From assembly GCA_041391965.1 (NCBI GenBank), contig JAWKMZ010000004.1, positions 300,092 to 364,091 on the forward strand: DNA of 64,000 bases, in the 5' to 3' direction. How positions within the stretch are numbered: position 1 is the first letter of the stretch; the number at the start of each line of letters is the position of its first letter. This stretch comes from JAWKMZ01 sp041391965. Its GTDB lineage: Bacteria > Bacteroidota > Bacteroidia > Flavobacteriales > Flavobacteriaceae. Under the pieces are notes generated by a model that was given only the letters and a program-made list of their open reading frames with translations, did no database searches and had not been told where the DNA came from. Made by a program: the position numbers and the translations under genes. Below, one piece after another: positions 23,653 to 32,454 of the stretch.

Positions 23653-23684
23653 CAAAAATAAGATTTAAAAGTGAGTAAAGACAA
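23653..23684 (-). promoter_or_regulatory. ribD promoter
   Basis: Minus-strand TATTTTTG (23653-23660) is the -7 box and TTG (23682-23684) the -33 element, with 21 nt between. The -33 element lies inside the first codons of the divergent GNAT gene. Confidence 0.55.
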
Positions 23685-24162
23685 TATCATTATTAGAGAA
23701 ATTTGTGAAGAAGACAATGCGCAAATGGCTCAAGTTATTCGTTCAGTTTTGGAAGATTTTGGAGTTCCAAAAGTTGGTACAGCTTATGCTGATGTTTCTT
23801 TGGATATTATGAGTCAAACCTATAACAAAGAAAAAGCGATTTATTTTGTAGTTGATGATAACGGAAAAATTATTGGAGGTGCTGGCATTGCTCAACTTGA
23901 TAATTTTGATGGCAATGTGTGTGAACTTCAAAAAATGTATTTTTTGCCTGAAGCCAGAGGTAAAGGCTTAGGAATGTTAATGATGACAAAATGCTTAGAA
24001 AAAGCAAAAGCTTTTGGATTTGAGCAATGTTACTTAGAAACCTTGCCTTATATGAAAGCGGCTACAAAGCTTTACGCTAAAGCAGGTTTTGAGTCTTTAA
24101 AGCAGCCTTTGGGAGATACAGGACATTATTCGTGCAACGTGTGGATGCTTAAAAAGCTATGA
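23671..24162 (+). CDS. GNAT family N-acetyltransferase
   Basis: A 163-residue single-domain acetyltransferase. The acetyl-CoA-binding loop region is MYFLPEARGKGLGMLMMTKC, followed by a helix and the CYLETLPYMKAATKLYAKAGFESL segment typical of the family C-terminal part. The start is a GTG at 23671; no in-frame ATG is nearby. The substrate is not identifiable. It overlaps prmC by 4 nt (its stop and the prmC ATG share bases), so the two form a short rightward operon, although prmC is the better-known partner of prfA. An N-terminal EDNAQMAQVIRSVLEDFGV block precedes the fold. The call is at the family level only. Confidence 0.88.
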   Translation: MSKDNIIIREICEEDNAQMAQVIRSVLEDFGVPKVGTAYADVSLDIMSQTYNKEKAIYFVVDDNGKIIGGAGIAQLDNFDGNVCELQKMYFLPEARGKGLGMLMMTKCLEKAKAFGFEQCYLETLPYMKAATKLYAKAGFESLKQPLGDTGHYSCNVWMLKKL

Positions 24163-25025
24163 AATTAAAAGCCATTTTAGAGTTATTTCATACCGATTTA
24201 GATGCTACTTATGGCAAAAATGAAGTTCAGAGCTTTTTTAGTTTGTTAATGGAGCATCATTTGGACTTGAAACCGATTGCCTTGGTTTTAAATCCAGAAT
24301 TAACAATTTGTGATGAAAATTACACAGTTTTTAATGATGCTTTAAATAGGTTAAAACAAGAAGAACCTATACAATATATTATTGGTAAAACAGAGTTTTT
24401 TGGACTGCCTTTTAAGGTGAATCCACATACCTTAATTCCGAGACCAGAAACCGAAGAGCTTGTGGATTGGATTATAAAACAACCAGCAATTTATAACCAA
24501 CAACGCAACCTTTTAGATATAGGAACAGGAACTGGTTGCATTGCCATTTCAATTGCGAAACAGTTGCTCAAAACTAAAATTTTTGCTTTAGATGTATCAG
24601 AAGAAGCTTTAAAAATTGCCAAACAAAATGCCAAACAAAATGATGTAAACATTCATTTTTTAAAGGTTGATATTTTGAATAAAGCGCATTGGAATTTGGA
24701 GTTTAAAGATTTGGAATTTGACATAATGGTGTCCAATCCACCTTATGTTCGTGAGCTTGAAAAGCTTAAAATGAAAGACAATGTGCTAAAACATGAACCA
24801 GAATTGGCTTTGTTTGTTGATGATAATGATCCTTTAATTTTTTATAAAACTATTTGCGAATTTGCACAACAGCATCTAAAAAGTGGCGGCATGCTTTTTT
24901 TTGAAATCAATCAATATCTTGGTGATGAAATGCTTCAATTGTTAAAAACGTATCTTTTTAAAAATATAGAGTTGAAAAAAGATATGTTTGGTAATGACAG
25001 AATGATAAAAGCAGTCAAAGGTTAG
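24159..25025 (+). CDS. prmC: Peptide chain release factor N5-glutamine methyltransferase
   Basis: A 288-residue methyltransferase that methylates the glutamine of the GGQ motif in release factors RF1/RF2. The N-terminal helical domain (1-85) binds the factor; the Rossmann domain carries LDIGTGTGCIAISIA (SAM loop) and the catalytic NPPY motif in VSNPPYVRELE near residues 190-195, plus PRPETEELVDW just before it. Length matches the family. It overlaps the upstream GNAT gene by 4 nt. A 233-bp gap follows before ligA; nothing gene-like is seen in that gap. Call is firm. Confidence 0.95.
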   Translation: MKLKAILELFHTDLDATYGKNEVQSFFSLLMEHHLDLKPIALVLNPELTICDENYTVFNDALNRLKQEEPIQYIIGKTEFFGLPFKVNPHTLIPRPETEELVDWIIKQPAIYNQQRNLLDIGTGTGCIAISIAKQLLKTKIFALDVSEEALKIAKQNAKQNDVNIHFLKVDILNKAHWNLEFKDLEFDIMVSNPPYVRELEKLKMKDNVLKHEPELALFVDDNDPLIFYKTICEFAQQHLKSGGMLFFEINQYLGDEMLQLLKTYLFKNIELKKDMFGNDRMIKAVKG

Positions 25026-25258
25026 TGTTGAAAACTATATTGTTCATATTTTAACCTTTAACTTCAATTTTAATAGGCTTATTTTGAAGCAAATCAAAAA
25101 AGCATGCTAAATGGACTTTATTAATCGATTATTTAGAGATTAAACTTTGATAAAAAACTCATAAAAAGTAGAGCAATGCGTATTTTCTTGTAGTGCATTT
25201 TAGTATATTAGAAGTCTTAAAATAAAAGTAAAAAGTTAACTTTTTCAGTACAATTTTA

Positions 25259-27253
25259 ATGAATATTCAACAGCAAATAAAAACACTCAGTGATGAGTTG
25301 CGTCAGCACAACTATAACTATTACACCTTAGACAACCCAACCATTAGCGATTTTGAGTTTGATGCAAAATTGAAGCAGTTGCAAGCGTTGGAAGCGCAAC
25401 ATCCAGAATTTGCGGATGACAACTCGCCAACCAAACGCGTTGGTGGACAAATCACCAAAAATTTTGAAACCGTTGTGCATGAGTATCGCATGTATTCGTT
25501 AGATAATTCTTATTCCAAAGAAGATTTACTCGATTGGGAAACTCGAATCAAAAAAATGATTGATGGTAAAGTGCAATATACTTGCGAATTGAAGTATGAT
25601 GGTGCTTCCATAAGCTTAACCTATGAAAATGGGAAATTGCAAAAAGCCGTTACGCGAGGTGATGGTGTGCAAGGTGATAACGTTACAGCTAACGTTAAAA
25701 CTATACGTTCAGTTCCGTTGCAATTACAAGGTGATGTTCCTCCAAAATTTGATATTAGAGGCGAAATTGTGTTGCCTTTTGAAGGTTTTTATAAAATGAA
25801 TGAAGAACGCATAGAAATAGGAGAGGAGCCTTACCGAAACCCAAGAAACACAGCTTCTGGAAGCTTGAAATTGCAAGATAGCGCTGAGGTTGCCAAGCGT
25901 CCTTTGGAGTGTTTGCTCTATAATATTACAGGAACAAATTTGGGCATAACCTCACAATTTGAAAGCCTTGAAAAAGCCAGACAATGGGGATTTAAAGTAC
26001 CAAAAGCTTCAAAATTGGTCAATTCTATTGAGGAAGCTTTAGAGTTTGTTGATTATTGGAATGTTCACCGACACGATTTACCTTATGAAACCGATGGTGT
26101 TGTTATAAAAGTGAATGATTTGCAGCAACAAGAAGAATTAGGATTTACAGCCAAAGCACCACGTTGGGCAATGGCTTATAAGTTTAAAGCCGAACAAGTT
26201 TCTACCCGATTAAACGAAATTACCTACCAAGTGGGTCGTACAGGAGCCATTACACCAGTAGCCAATTTAGAACCTGTGGAGTTGGCTGGAACTACTGTAA
26301 AACGAGCTTCTTTGCACAATGCAGATCAAATAGAAAAACTGGATATTAGAGTAGGAGATACCGTTTTTGTGGAAAAAGGAGGCGAGATTATCCCTAAAAT
26401 CATTGCAGTCGATTTTAGTAAACGTCTGGAAAGTTCAAAACCAACAACATACATTGCACATTGTCCAGAATGTAAAACCGAATTGGTTAGGCAAGAAGGT
26501 GAAGCACAGCATTATTGTCCTAATTACAATGGTTGCAAACCGCAAATCGTTGGTCGTATTCAGCATTTTATATCTCGAAAAGCTATGGATATAGAAGGGC
26601 TTGGAGGCGAAACTGTTGCGCTATTAGTCAATGAAGGACTCATTACAAATTATTCCGATTTGTATGAACTCACTAAAGAACAGGTAATGCCTTTGGAGCG
26701 TATGGCAGAAAAAAGTGCCGAAAATTTGGTAAATGGTATTGAAGCTTCTAAGCAAATTCCGTTTGAACGTGTATTGTATGCCTTAGGTATTAGATATGTA
26801 GGCGAAACCGTTGCTAAAAAATTGGCTAAACATTATAAAACTATTGACGCATTATCTCAAGCGACAATTATAGATTTGGTAACTGTGGATGAAATTGGTA
26901 TTAGAATAGCCGAAAGTGTGGTTGATTTTTTTGCATCTGAAGCAAACATAAGAATTATTGACCGTTTAAAGCAGTTTGGTGTTCAGTTAGAGCTATCAGC
27001 AGAGACATTGGCTAACCAAACCGACAAACTCAAAGGACAGATTTTTGTGGTTTCTGGAGTATTTGAAACAATTTCAAGAGAGGAACTTAAAAAAATGATA
27101 GAAGATAATGGTGGAAAAGTAGCATCGTCTATATCTTCTAAAACCAGTTTTATTGTTGCTGGTGACAATATGGGACCCAGTAAAAAAGCAAAGGCTGAAC
27201 AATTGCATATTCCTATAATTTCAGAAGGCGAGTTTAATAATATGTTGTTGTAA
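25259..27253 (+). CDS. ligA: NAD-dependent DNA ligase
   Basis: A 664-residue enzyme that seals nicks in DNA using NAD+. Domain Ia is about 1-70; the adenylation domain carries the nucleotide-accepting lysine Lys112 in CELKYDGASI; then the OB fold, the zinc finger (CPEC ... YCPNYNGC, four cysteines near 400-425), helix-hairpin-helix repeats (430-585) and a C-terminal BRCT domain (about 590-664, GQIFVVSGVFETISREELKKM). All domains are present and length is standard. It stands alone, 233 bp after prmC, with no clear TAnnTTTG box immediately upstream. Call is firm. Confidence 0.97.
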   Translation: MNIQQQIKTLSDELRQHNYNYYTLDNPTISDFEFDAKLKQLQALEAQHPEFADDNSPTKRVGGQITKNFETVVHEYRMYSLDNSYSKEDLLDWETRIKKMIDGKVQYTCELKYDGASISLTYENGKLQKAVTRGDGVQGDNVTANVKTIRSVPLQLQGDVPPKFDIRGEIVLPFEGFYKMNEERIEIGEEPYRNPRNTASGSLKLQDSAEVAKRPLECLLYNITGTNLGITSQFESLEKARQWGFKVPKASKLVNSIEEALEFVDYWNVHRHDLPYETDGVVIKVNDLQQQEELGFTAKAPRWAMAYKFKAEQVSTRLNEITYQVGRTGAITPVANLEPVELAGTTVKRASLHNADQIEKLDIRVGDTVFVEKGGEIIPKIIAVDFSKRLESSKPTTYIAHCPECKTELVRQEGEAQHYCPNYNGCKPQIVGRIQHFISRKAMDIEGLGGETVALLVNEGLITNYSDLYELTKEQVMPLERMAEKSAENLVNGIEASKQIPFERVLYALGIRYVGETVAKKLAKHYKTIDALSQATIIDLVTVDEIGIRIAESVVDFFASEANIRIIDRLKQFGVQLELSAETLANQTDKLKGQIFVVSGVFETISREELKKMIEDNGGKVASSISSKTSFIVAGDNMGPSKKAKAEQLHIPIISEGEFNNMLL

Positions 27254-27319
27254 AATCCTACAAAATGTTATATTTTATCGATTAAGTGCAATTTTATTCG
27301 TTTAATTGTAAATGTTTTT

Positions 27320-27327
27320 TATATTTG
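27320..27327 (+). promoter_or_regulatory. TAnnTTTG promoter box of the first membrane protein after ligA
   Basis: TATATTTG, 23 nt before the ATG at 27351. The -33 element is not clear. Confidence 0.5.
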
Positions 27328-27350
27328 TAGTGTAATTTGATTATTGCCCC

Positions 27351-28073
27351 ATGAAATTAAGAACCATTTTGATAAGTACACTTATTGTATTTAGTGTTGT
27401 GTTTATAGGACTGCAAATAGCACAATTGGAGCTACAAGCAGCAGGTGTTAGAGCTTTGCTCTTGTTGTTACTAACAGCTTTGTATTGTAACAAAGTAAAG
27501 CATAAGCGCTTGTTCTTCTTTTTATTTTTTATTGCTTTTGCGCTGGCTGAAACTTTAAATTTCTTTTCACTATTTATTAAAGTTGGTACCAATAATGTTG
27601 ACTATTCTTATTATTTGGTAAATAGTTTATATATTTTATCATATATCTTTTTAATCATTCAAGTTATTAAAGGGATGGATGTTAAAGATGTTATCAGAAA
27701 GTTTCCATTGCATATTATTATATTAGTAATTTTAGATATATCTTCTGTTTTGGTCGTAACAAATACCACTAAAAGTCAGCTTAACAACCATGAGTATTCT
27801 TTAGAGTTTGTTTATAATGCAGTTATCATGTTGTTGCTTACAGTAGCATTAATTAATTATATTCATAAAGATGATAAAAAATCTATGAACTTGTTATTGG
27901 CTTCCATATTTATTGTTTTTTCTGAAGTTATCCAGTTAACCTATTTTTATGTTGCAGAAATCAATATTCTTAACGTGTTTTGCTCATTGTTTTTAGTGTT
28001 AGCATTTCTGTTTTTCTACTTACAAGCACGATTGCCTTATCAATTAAAACCTAATGAATTACATAAAATTTAA
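27351..28073 (+). CDS. Multi-pass membrane protein, unknown function
   Basis: A 240-residue protein, nearly all hydrophobic, with about eight predicted membrane helices and only short loops. I do not recognise a catalytic motif. The general design (small, seven or eight helices, loops with scattered charged residues) resembles the YhhN/TMEM86 lysoplasmalogenase family, but the family's conserved acidic pairs are not obvious, so I give this only as a possibility. The gene has its own promoter box at 27320-27327. A second protein of similar size, composition and layout follows at 28322; both seem to be members of one poorly described family, possibly paralogues. Confidence 0.75.
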   Translation: MKLRTILISTLIVFSVVFIGLQIAQLELQAAGVRALLLLLLTALYCNKVKHKRLFFFLFFIAFALAETLNFFSLFIKVGTNNVDYSYYLVNSLYILSYIFLIIQVIKGMDVKDVIRKFPLHIIILVILDISSVLVVTNTTKSQLNNHEYSLEFVYNAVIMLLLTVALINYIHKDDKKSMNLLLASIFIVFSEVIQLTYFYVAEINILNVFCSLFLVLAFLFFYLQARLPYQLKPNELHKI

Positions 28074-28288
28074 AAGGGTAGTAGTTAGCGTTAATATAAA
28101 CGCTTATTTATCAGTATATAAACACTAATGGCGTAATAATTTCTTGTAAAAATAGTTTTTTAGTGTTTTAGGTAACAATTCCAACCTTTCGTATTTCGTC
28201 TAATTTTTTATAAATAGGTAGTTTTTTAAAATTTAACAAAATAATCGTTGAAACGCATTTTTATAACGATTAAAGTCGTTTTTTTTAT

Positions 28289-28296
28289 TATATTTG
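28289..28296 (+). promoter_or_regulatory. TAnnTTTG promoter box of the second membrane protein
   Basis: TATATTTG, 25 nt before the ATG at 28322. AACGATTA-type sequences (28243-28275, in both orientations) lie just upstream and may be an operator. Confidence 0.55.
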
Positions 28297-28321
28297 CCAT
28301 ACCTACTTATGAATATCTACT

Positions 28322-29083
28322 ATGAACCAAAGGCGTAAATTAATTCCTAATTGGATTTTCTTTATTTTACTTAGTTTGGTAATGATTTCTGGTTTTTTTA
28401 CCTCAATAGAAACTACAGACATCGTAACTAAAGTAACTAAACTTTTGATAATTCCGTTTCTGCTTATTTTATATTTTTCGCATAAAAACTACATGGCAAA
28501 TGTGTTTTTTACCATCTTCTTATTAGCTTTTCTTGGTGATATTTTTAGTGTATTTAACTTTAATAGTTTGGTTGACAAACTTTCAAAAGCCATGTGTCTT
28601 GGGAGCTATTTATTGCTTGTTTTTGTGTTGATAGGTAAGCTGAAACGCGTAAAGTTTGAAGGATTGATTTCTTGGTATTTGATTGTGGTATTTGTTGTAA
28701 ACGCCTATTTTATGTATCTGTTTTTTGATGTGGTTGAAAGCAATTTTTCTGACAGTGTTAATTTGGTGCTTTATGTGAGTAGAGGAATTACAATTCTGCT
28801 GATGGGCTTTTTAGCTTTTGCAGTTTATTTAAGTAAAGAAACCACACAATCTATCTTGTTTTTAACCATGACTATTTGTTTTGTGTTTTCTGATGTGTTA
28901 ATTTACATCAATGAGCTTTATGTGTATTATTGGTTGTTTGACTCTATTGTGCTGATATTGCATGCCATTGGTTTATTTTTATTGTATAGCTATGTTTTAA
29001 ACCATCACAACATTATAAAACTACACAAAAAACCGTCTGAAGATAGATCTACTATTTCTGCCAATAAACATATTACAGCCTAA
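28322..29083 (+). CDS. Multi-pass membrane protein, unknown function (second of a pair)
   Basis: A 253-residue protein with about eight predicted membrane helices, ending in a short polar tail (KKPSEDRSTISANKHITA). As with its neighbour at 27351, no catalytic motif is recognised and a YhhN-like fold is only a possibility. Common traits of the two are similar length, the run of short loops, a helix containing a VFSDV or IVFSEV segment at about two thirds of the length, and a C-terminal helix with LFLLYSYV or LFFYLQA. The gene has its own promoter (28289-28296) and ends 2 bp from the convergent metallophosphatase gene. Relationship to the neighbour needs an alignment. Confidence 0.75.
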   Translation: MNQRRKLIPNWIFFILLSLVMISGFFTSIETTDIVTKVTKLLIIPFLLILYFSHKNYMANVFFTIFLLAFLGDIFSVFNFNSLVDKLSKAMCLGSYLLLVFVLIGKLKRVKFEGLISWYLIVVFVVNAYFMYLFFDVVESNFSDSVNLVLYVSRGITILLMGFLAFAVYLSKETTQSILFLTMTICFVFSDVLIYINELYVYYWLFDSIVLILHAIGLFLLYSYVLNHHNIIKLHKKPSEDRSTISANKHITA

Positions 29084-29085
29084 TG

Positions 29086-29991
29086 TTATACTAAAATAGT
29101 AACACCATTAGCCGATTTGTTTTTATCACTATCAAAATAAAAATCAATTTTGCCAAGGTTAATGCCATAACATCCAACTTGATTGACCAACGTGTTTTTG
29201 CCTTCACTATTTTTAACAATGGTAGGTTTTGGTAAAAAGGTATGGGTGTGTCCGCCAATAATCAAATCGATATTTTTAGTGGCTTTGGCTAAGGTTAAAT
29301 CGCACACTTTGTCAGAATCATAATGGTATCCAATGTGAGATAAACAGATAATTAAATCACAATGCTGTTCTTCTTTAAGTATTCTGGTCATGTCTTGTGC
29401 AATTTCTATAGGATCCAAATACACGGTTTCTTTATATAGATTTTTGTCCACTAAACCATCTAACTCAACACCTACTCCAAAAACACCAATTTTAATACCA
29501 TCTACTGTATAAGTTTTATAGGGTTTTGTATGCGTATTCATAATTGTATTTGAAAAGTCATAATTAGAACAAATAAAATCAAATTTTGCATGTGGCAATT
29601 GTGCATAAAGTCCATCAATACCATTGTCAAAATCGTGATTTCCAATGGTTGCGGCATCATATTTTAGCATGCTCATGAGCTTAAATTCTATTTCACCACC
29701 ATAATAATTAAAATAAGGTGTGCCTTGAAAAATATCGCCAGCATCAAATAATAAGGTATGCGGATTTTCTTTTCTGTAAGATTCAATTAAACTTGCTCTT
29801 CTGGCAACACCACCACGATTAGCGTTTTTGCCATCTTCTGGTCCAAACGGATCTATATGACTGTGTACATCGTTTGTATGTAAAATGGTTATTTTTTTGG
29901 ATGCCGTTGAAAATGATTGCAAACCAAAACCACTTAAACTTACTAAAGCCGATGCTGCTGCAGTTTGTTGTATAAACGCTCTTCTTTTCAT
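29086..29991 (-). CDS. Metallophosphatase, N-terminal half of a split 5'-nucleotidase
   Basis: A 301-residue periplasmic calcineurin-like phosphatase. It opens with a Tat-like signal (MKRRAFIQQTAAASALVSLSG). The metal-binding motifs of UshA-type 5'-nucleotidases are all present: LHTNDVHSHID, LLFDAGDIFQGTPYFN, TIGNHDFDNGIDGL, CLSHIGYH and IGGHTHTFLP. The usual C-terminal nucleotide-binding domain is absent; it is encoded by the next gene upstream on the strand (30052-30810), 60 bp away, so the pair corresponds to one enzyme made in two parts. It likely dephosphorylates extracytoplasmic nucleotides. It converges on the 28322 gene with a 2-bp gap. Family call firm, exact substrate unknown. Confidence 0.92.
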   Translation of the reverse strand: MKRRAFIQQTAAASALVSLSGFGLQSFSTASKKITILHTNDVHSHIDPFGPEDGKNANRGGVARRASLIESYRKENPHTLLFDAGDIFQGTPYFNYYGGEIEFKLMSMLKYDAATIGNHDFDNGIDGLYAQLPHAKFDFICSNYDFSNTIMNTHTKPYKTYTVDGIKIGVFGVGVELDGLVDKNLYKETVYLDPIEIAQDMTRILKEEQHCDLIICLSHIGYHYDSDKVCDLTLAKATKNIDLIIGGHTHTFLPKPTIVKNSEGKNTLVNQVGCYGINLGKIDFYFDSDKNKSANGVTILV

Positions 29992-30051
29992 ATGTTTTGT
30001 TTTTATTTCTGGGTAACACAGAAATTGTTTTTAATACATTAAAAGTTGGTT

Positions 30052-30810
30052 TTAATTTTTAAATTGAATAAACCGATCATCAATAACAGGCTTTATGGTA
30101 TCAACTTTTTTGAAATAGTCTATAATGGCATTCCTAATTTTATAGTTAAGAACGTAAAGTGTGTCGCTTGGTTTGAAAAAATCCATATGGTCACCACCAT
30201 TATACAAATAATCATTTGTTGCCACATAGTAAGATTTATTAAAATCGATAGCTTGATTTTTTACAGAAGCAGATGCTACTTTACCATTTTTATCCAACAC
30301 AATTTTTAAATGAGAAATAGGATGAGCACGTTTTGCATTAGCCAAATAATCTAACATCTCTTTAATTTGTGTGCCATTAAGTTTTGCAACCACAACTGAG
30401 TTTTCAAAAGGCATCATTTCAAAGGCTGTTCGCATAGTAATTGGTCCTTTTGAGATGATAGAACGAATACCACCATAATTTAACAACACAAAGTCAATGT
30501 CATTTCCTGTCCGTTTTTTAAAAACAGGATTGGATTCTTCATAAACAATATCAGCCATCAAGTTGCCAATGGCAGTATTGAGTTCGCCATCGCTTTTTGT
30601 GTATGTGTTTGCTGAATATGCCAACACACTATCCATGCTTTTGTTGAGGTGGTCTCTATAAGGTTTTATAAAATTGTCAATGGCAACATCTGTCCTTAAA
30701 CTATCAGTAATAGTGATGTTTTTTCCCTCAATTTTATAAAGATGTGTGTCTGTTTTGCAGGAAGCCAAAAACAGCAGTCCAAAAACGAGAAAAAGATTTT
30801 TTAAATTCAT
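30052..30810 (-). CDS. 5'-nucleotidase C-terminal domain lipoprotein
   Basis: A 252-residue lipoprotein with a lipobox ending in Cys18 (LLFLASC). The body matches the 5_nucleotid_C domain: DGELNTAIGNLMADIV, VLLNYGGIRSIISKGPITM, MPFENSVVVAKLNGTQIKEML and the C-terminal NKSYYVATNDYLYNGGDHM, which forms the substrate pocket in UshA-type enzymes. It lacks the metallophosphatase half, which is encoded immediately downstream (29086-29991). The two proteins probably assemble in the envelope, this one anchored by lipid. It is the first gene of the pair and is divergent from the gene at 30879. Separate genes for the two halves are found in several Bacteroidota. Confidence 0.9.
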   Translation of the reverse strand: MNLKNLFLVFGLLFLASCKTDTHLYKIEGKNITITDSLRTDVAIDNFIKPYRDHLNKSMDSVLAYSANTYTKSDGELNTAIGNLMADIVYEESNPVFKKRTGNDIDFVLLNYGGIRSIISKGPITMRTAFEMMPFENSVVVAKLNGTQIKEMLDYLANAKRAHPISHLKIVLDKNGKVASASVKNQAIDFNKSYYVATNDYLYNGGDHMDFFKPSDTLYVLNYKIRNAIIDYFKKVDTIKPVIDDRFIQFKN

Positions 30811-30855
30811 TGGATAACTTATAAAATGTTAACAGAATAATGTAGCCTCTTTTAC

Positions 30856-30863
30856 TACCTTTG
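30856..30863 (+). promoter_or_regulatory. TAnnTTTG promoter box of the DUF6913-dapA transcript
   Basis: TACCTTTG, 15 nt before the ATG at 30879. -33 element not clear. Confidence 0.5.
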
Positions 30864-30878
30864 CAAAAACAAATGTAA

Positions 30879-31397
30879 ATGATTTTAAAGGCATTTAAGG
30901 AAAAATCAAATCAAAAATATATTAACAGTCTGTTAAATTCCAGAAATGTTGCCATTACAACCAAAAAAATTGAATCGGTTGGAGTTATCTTAAATTTGAA
31001 TGAATTTTCTGATTTTGAAGCTTTTAGAATTTATTTTAAATCTTTAGGAATTCAATTGCCAAAAATAAAAACAATTGCTTTTGTTGAAGATGAAAAAAAT
31101 GCGGATAAGCTTTGGGATACCTTTTTTAGTGCAAAAGATATTGGATGGAAAGGCAAAATACACAGTGTCGATTTGCAGACTTTTATTGATACCAAATTTG
31201 ATGCTTTAATCTGTTTTTATAAACAAAATAAATTAGAAACTAATTTGGTGACGGCCTTATCTAATGCCAATTTTAAAATAGGATTGTCTCATGTTGATGA
31301 TAGGCTGTACGATTTTATAATAGACCTAAATACAAAGCAAATAGAAGTATTTAAAGTAGAATTAAAAAAATATTTAACCGTTTTAAAAAAAATATAA
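30879..31397 (+). CDS. DUF6913-like conserved protein
   Basis: A 172-residue cytoplasmic protein without signal peptide or membrane helix. Notable segments are IESVGVILNLNEFSDFEAF at about 34-52, a central alpha/beta region with a strand-forming TIAFVEDEKNADKLWDTFF, and FDALICFYKQNKLETNLVTAL and FKIGLSHVDDRLYDFIIDL near the C-terminus. It matches a flavobacterial family that I believe is DUF6913; its role is unknown. Its stop overlaps the dapA ATG by 1 nt, and this pairing with dapA recurs in the family. It may share expression with lysine/peptidoglycan precursor synthesis, though a mechanistic link is unproven. Confidence 0.78.
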   Translation: MILKAFKEKSNQKYINSLLNSRNVAITTKKIESVGVILNLNEFSDFEAFRIYFKSLGIQLPKIKTIAFVEDEKNADKLWDTFFSAKDIGWKGKIHSVDLQTFIDTKFDALICFYKQNKLETNLVTALSNANFKIGLSHVDDRLYDFIIDLNTKQIEVFKVELKKYLTVLKKI

Positions 31398-32278
31398 TGA
31401 CAAAATTTCTTGGAACAGGCGTTGCCTTAATTACACCTTTTAAATCAGATTTGAGTGTAGACCATAACGCCTTGGCTCAAATTGTAAACTACAATATTGA
31501 AAATGGAACCAATTACCTTGTTATTTGCGGAACCACAGGCGAAAGTGTAACCATTACAAAGCAAGAAAAAGCAGCAGTTATAGCTACCATATCCAAAGCA
31601 AACAAAGGTAGAGTGCCTATGGTTTTGGGTATTGGAGGCAATAACACATCTGAAGTTATTGACGAAATTAACACAACAGATTTAAGTGACATGGATGCTA
31701 TTTTATCTGTATCGCCATATTATAGCAAACCAACACAAGAAGGTATCTATCAGCATTTTAAAGCCATTTCAAAAGCCTCACCAATTCCAATTATTCTTTA
31801 TAATGTTCCTGGTCGTACCTCTTCAAATATGTTGCCTGCAACTACTTTGCGTTTAGCTAATGATTTTGAAAACATCATCGCAGTTAAAGAAGCTGGCAAT
31901 AATGTGAGCCAATATTTACAATTGCTTAAAAATAAACCGAAAGATTTTTTAATTATTTCTGGTGATGATGATTTAGCGCTTGGTGTAGTGTTGGCAGGTG
32001 GAGCAGGTGTTATTTCTGTTATTGGTCAAGCATTTCCTAAAAAATTCGCTCATATGATTCAGTTAGGATTACAAGGAAAAGCCAAAGAAGCCTATGATTT
32101 GCATTTTAAATTTATGGACATTACAAGTCAGATATTTGAAGAAAACAATCCAGCAGGTATTAAAGCTGTTTTTGAAACCTTGCAAATGGCTCAAGACACT
32201 GTAAGACTGCCTTTGGTTGTGGCTTCTGATACTTTAAAAGCAAAAATCAAAAAGTCAGTTGAAGCACTAAAAAAATAA
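31397..32278 (+). CDS. dapA: 4-hydroxy-tetrahydrodipicolinate synthase
   Basis: A 293-residue TIM-barrel aldolase that condenses pyruvate with aspartate semialdehyde, the committed step of the diaminopimelate/lysine pathway. The Schiff-base lysine is Lys164 in IIAVKEAGN, the catalytic tyrosine is Tyr135 in ILYNVPGRT, and the pyruvate-binding GTTGES motif is at residues 45-50. Length is standard. dapF of the same pathway is at 12.7 kb in this window. The gene is coupled to the upstream DUF6913-like gene (1-nt overlap). A 176-bp gap follows before bamD. Call is firm. Confidence 0.97.
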   Translation: MTKFLGTGVALITPFKSDLSVDHNALAQIVNYNIENGTNYLVICGTTGESVTITKQEKAAVIATISKANKGRVPMVLGIGGNNTSEVIDEINTTDLSDMDAILSVSPYYSKPTQEGIYQHFKAISKASPIPIILYNVPGRTSSNMLPATTLRLANDFENIIAVKEAGNNVSQYLQLLKNKPKDFLIISGDDDLALGVVLAGGAGVISVIGQAFPKKFAHMIQLGLQGKAKEAYDLHFKFMDITSQIFEENNPAGIKAVFETLQMAQDTVRLPLVVASDTLKAKIKKSVEALKK

Positions 32279-32429
32279 CACCTATTTTCAAGTTTTAAAG
32301 GAGTTCTGCAAGTTCTTGGTACATGGTTCATCAACTAAAAAAGTTAAATATTACTTAAACATAAGCTAAGCCTTAAAGCATCCTTTATTTTAGCTAAAAT
32401 TTTTTATTTTATAATACGTTATAAATGCG

Positions 32430-32437
32430 TACTTTTG
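32430..32437 (+). promoter_or_regulatory. TAnnTTTG promoter box of bamD
   Basis: TACTTTTG, 17 nt before the ATG at 32455. It lies downstream of an earlier in-frame ATG (32425), which argues that 32455 is the true start. Confidence 0.55.
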
Positions 32438-32454
32438 CATTCTGTTTAAAAATT

